Assembly: GCF_003284725.1 (NCBI RefSeq)
Contig: NZ_PGTO01000002.1
Span: forward strand, 372,001 to 436,000
Direction of reading: 5' to 3'
Length of the DNA: 64,000 nucleotides
Source of the DNA: Paramagnetospirillum kuznetsovii
Lineage (GTDB): Bacteria > Pseudomonadota > Alphaproteobacteria > Rhodospirillales > Magnetospirillaceae
Positions 62,414 through 64,000 of this stretch are shown here, one piece after another (position 1 is the stretch's first letter; every line of letters starts with the position of its first letter). Made by a program: the position numbers and the translations under genes. The notes beneath the pieces are model-generated. The model did no database searches and was not told where the DNA came from. It saw only the letters and a list, made by a program, of their open reading frames with translations.

Positions 62414-64000
62414 CTATTGCACCCATGGCCGGTTGGCCTTGTACGGAGTGGTCGCCTTCGGCTTGCGGGCAGTGTTCGAGGCCGTCTGGGTGGCGGCTTG
62501 GATGGCTTGGACCTCGCGCTGCATTTCGTCCAGGCCCACCAGCCCGGCAGTGGCCAGCATCACCACCCTGTCCTTGGCCCGGTCCAGGGGCGGGCGGCTG
62601 GCGGCGAGGCGCGGCGGATTGGCGGCCAGGATGGCGTCAAGCACCTGGGCCCTTTGGCCGTCGCCCGCCTGCAAGGCCTGCCGCGCTTGGCTGAAGTCGA
62701 AGCGTCCCGCACCGGCGAACGGAGTTGGCGCGGTGGTGGAATAGGGGAGCAAGCCGCCCAGATTGGCCGAGCGGCGGCTGGCGAATTCGTCCGGGGTGAT
62801 CAGGCCCGCCTCGGCCAATTGCTGCAAGACCACGAAGCGGCTCACCACCGGGTCGTTGGCGAAGACGCCGACCGCCGCCGAGAGCTTGGAGGGCAGGCCG
62901 CCTTCCACGGGTGGGGGCGGCGCGACCTCGGTGATCGGGGCGGGCGACATCGCGGCAGGGGGGGGCGGCGCGATCTCGGGGATCGGTTGCACCGTGGCCT
63001 GGGCGGCCGGTTGGCTGGCGGATGACGGCGGCGCAGCGGGAATCATGGCGGCGGCGAAGACCGGTGGTTTGACCAGGGCATCCTCGGCGGCCGCCCGTTC
63101 CAGCAGGCGGGCGGTCCCCTCCAGGTCATCGAACTTGGCGTCTTCCGGGATGGGATCCTTGCCCAGCGTGATCGCCAGGGCACCGGCCGAGCTTTCCAGC
63201 TCGATATAGGAGAGGTTGCGGCGGTAGAGCGAATCGATCCGAACGGCGGCGCGCCGCAGGAATTCCGCCTCGTTGACGGCGACGCCCAGATTGGCGTCGT
63301 AAAGACGCCCCTCCACATCGGCCATGCGCGACATGATGTCGTGATCGCCCGCCGCCAATTGGAACCGTCGCAGCGCCACATTGACCTGGGCGATGATGAC
63401 CATGCTGGTGGACAATCGGCGCATCTCGCCGACCTGTTCCTGGGTGCCGTAGGCGGAAACGGTGCTGGGTCCGGCGATCAGGTTCATCAGGTTCCAGGTC
63501 AGCCGCAATCCGGCCTCGGCCCAGTTGTGATTGACCAGATAGGAATTGCTGTCACGGTTGAGCGAGGTGCTCAATTCCAATCCCGGCAGCATGCGCAGGA
63601 TCGCCTTGCGGGTTTCGTCGGTATCGACGCGAGCCTGATAATCGGCCTCGCGCAGTTCCGGGCGGTTGGTCAGGGCGGTGCGTTCCATGGTGGGCATGTC
63701 CATGGACAGGAACGAGGCCTTGTCATTGAAACCGGCCGGCTCCGCCAGGGTGATCGGGCGCTGGAAATCCAGATTCATCAGCGACATCAACTCGAGGCGG
63801 CCGGTCGCCAGATCACGCCGCAGCGCCTGGAGGTGTTGCACCACGCCAAGCAGGGTCTTCTGGTATTCCAAGGCCTGGGCGGGGCTGGCCCATTTGTAGG
63901 TCCGGTCGTTCTGGACGCGGTCCCAGGCGCCTTGAACCCTGCCGATCAGGCTGTCGACCTCATAGCCCAGCTTCTGTTCGCCCAACGCCTTCCAATAGGC
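62414..64000 (-). CDS. TolC-family outer-membrane protein with Pro-rich C-terminal extension (partial)
   Basis: The reading frame is open to the right edge, so the N-terminus with its export signal lies outside the window. The first ~310 residues seen are a long helical OEP/TolC-type domain (RPELREADYQARVDTDETRK, LRLTWNLMNLIAGPSTVSAY). A Pro/Ala-rich linker and an additional ~150-residue region ending TTPYKANRPWVQ follow, which ordinary TolC proteins lack. It probably belongs to a type I secretion or RND export system whose other genes are upstream, outside the window. Confidence 0.75.
   Translation of the reverse strand, partial: AYWKALGEQKLGYEVDSLIGRVQGAWDRVQNDRTYKWASPAQALEYQKTLLGVVQHLQALRRDLATGRLELMSLMNLDFQRPITLAEPAGFNDKASFLSMDMPTMERTALTNRPELREADYQARVDTDETRKAILRMLPGLELSTSLNRDSNSYLVNHNWAEAGLRLTWNLMNLIAGPSTVSAYGTQEQVGEMRRLSTSMVIIAQVNVALRRFQLAAGDHDIMSRMADVEGRLYDANLGVAVNEAEFLRRAAVRIDSLYRRNLSYIELESSAGALAITLGKDPIPEDAKFDDLEGTARLLERAAAEDALVKPPVFAAAMIPAAPPSSASQPAAQATVQPIPEIAPPPPAAMSPAPITEVAPPPPVEGGLPSKLSAAVGVFANDPVVSRFVVLQQLAEAGLITPDEFASRRSANLGGLLPYSTTAPTPFAGAGRFDFSQARQALQAGDGQRAQVLDAILAANPPRLAASRPPLDRAKDRVVMLATAGLVGLDEMQREVQAIQAATQTASNTARKPKATTPYKANRPWVQ

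Overview
The window looks like a chromosomal segment of a GC-rich, denitrifying alphaproteobacterium of the Rhodospirillales, most likely Magnetospirillum or a close relative. The evidence is the cytochrome cd1 nir cluster, the alphaproteobacterial LexA box (GTTC-N7-GTTC), the fused ThiS-ThiG, the aroQ-accB-accC and hisG-hisD-UPF0262 orders, and a speF-type leader in front of a type III decarboxylase. The genus is an inference from gene content. No magnetosome (mam) genes, rRNA, tRNA, CRISPR or intact insertion sequence was seen.

Layout. 1-5.9 kb: the end of a TauD-type oxygenase, a small partner, an O-GlcNAc-transferase-like TPR protein, a small membrane protein, a large unknown protein and a voltage-gated K+ channel. 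6-12.6 kb: cobA-cbiX, a 56-residue Cys-rich protein, a YceI / cytochrome b561 / YceI set, a hemerythrin and a large Ala/Pro-rich membrane protein. 12.7-19.8 kb: fadH, a REC-cNMP regulator, accC-accB-aroQ, a TumE-TumA toxin-antitoxin pair with its operator, and thiSG. 19.9-33.8 kb: the nitrite-reduction region. nirS and two Crp/Fnr regulators lie on the minus strand. A nirT-nirB fusion, nirB, a cupredoxin, nirE, nirC, nirF, nirD, nirL, nirG, nirH, nirJ and nirN lie on the plus strand. 33.9-42.7 kb: an unknown membrane protein, cysS, gltX, dmeF, nadE and a histidine kinase. 42.7-46.8 kb: a speF-type leader with a 42-codon upstream ORF, ornithine/lysine decarboxylase and an EnvZ/OmpR-like pair. 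47.2-52.6 kb: hisG-hisD-UPF0262-phosphatase-infA-maf-rng-yacG. 52.6-57.8 kb: the SOS mutagenesis cassette imuA-imuB-dnaE2 with a LexA box. 57.9-64 kb: cytochrome c, glutathione peroxidase, acyl-CoA dehydrogenase, a degenerate EAL protein and a TolC-family protein that runs off the right edge.

How the genes work together. NirT would draw electrons from quinol, and NirB-type cytochrome or the cupredoxin could carry them to NirS in the periplasm. NirE/D/L/G/H/J/F/C/N build and insert heme d1. Crp/Fnr-type boxes with the shared form TTGAY-N4-GTCAC precede both nirS and nirT, so the two adjacent Crp/Fnr proteins are natural candidate regulators. cobA-cbiX supply siroheme or cobalamin precursors and cobA duplicates the NirE activity.

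Beyond genes, the window is rich in palindromic DNA. Two REPIN-like doublet families occupy seven of the eight convergent gene junctions. A third repeat has two copies, one of them inside the coding start of nirH. A chain of unlike hairpins fills the gap before infA. A large inverted repeat lies before hisG. The least explained features are the hairpin chain, the speF-type leader with its ORF, and the convergent-junction repeats.
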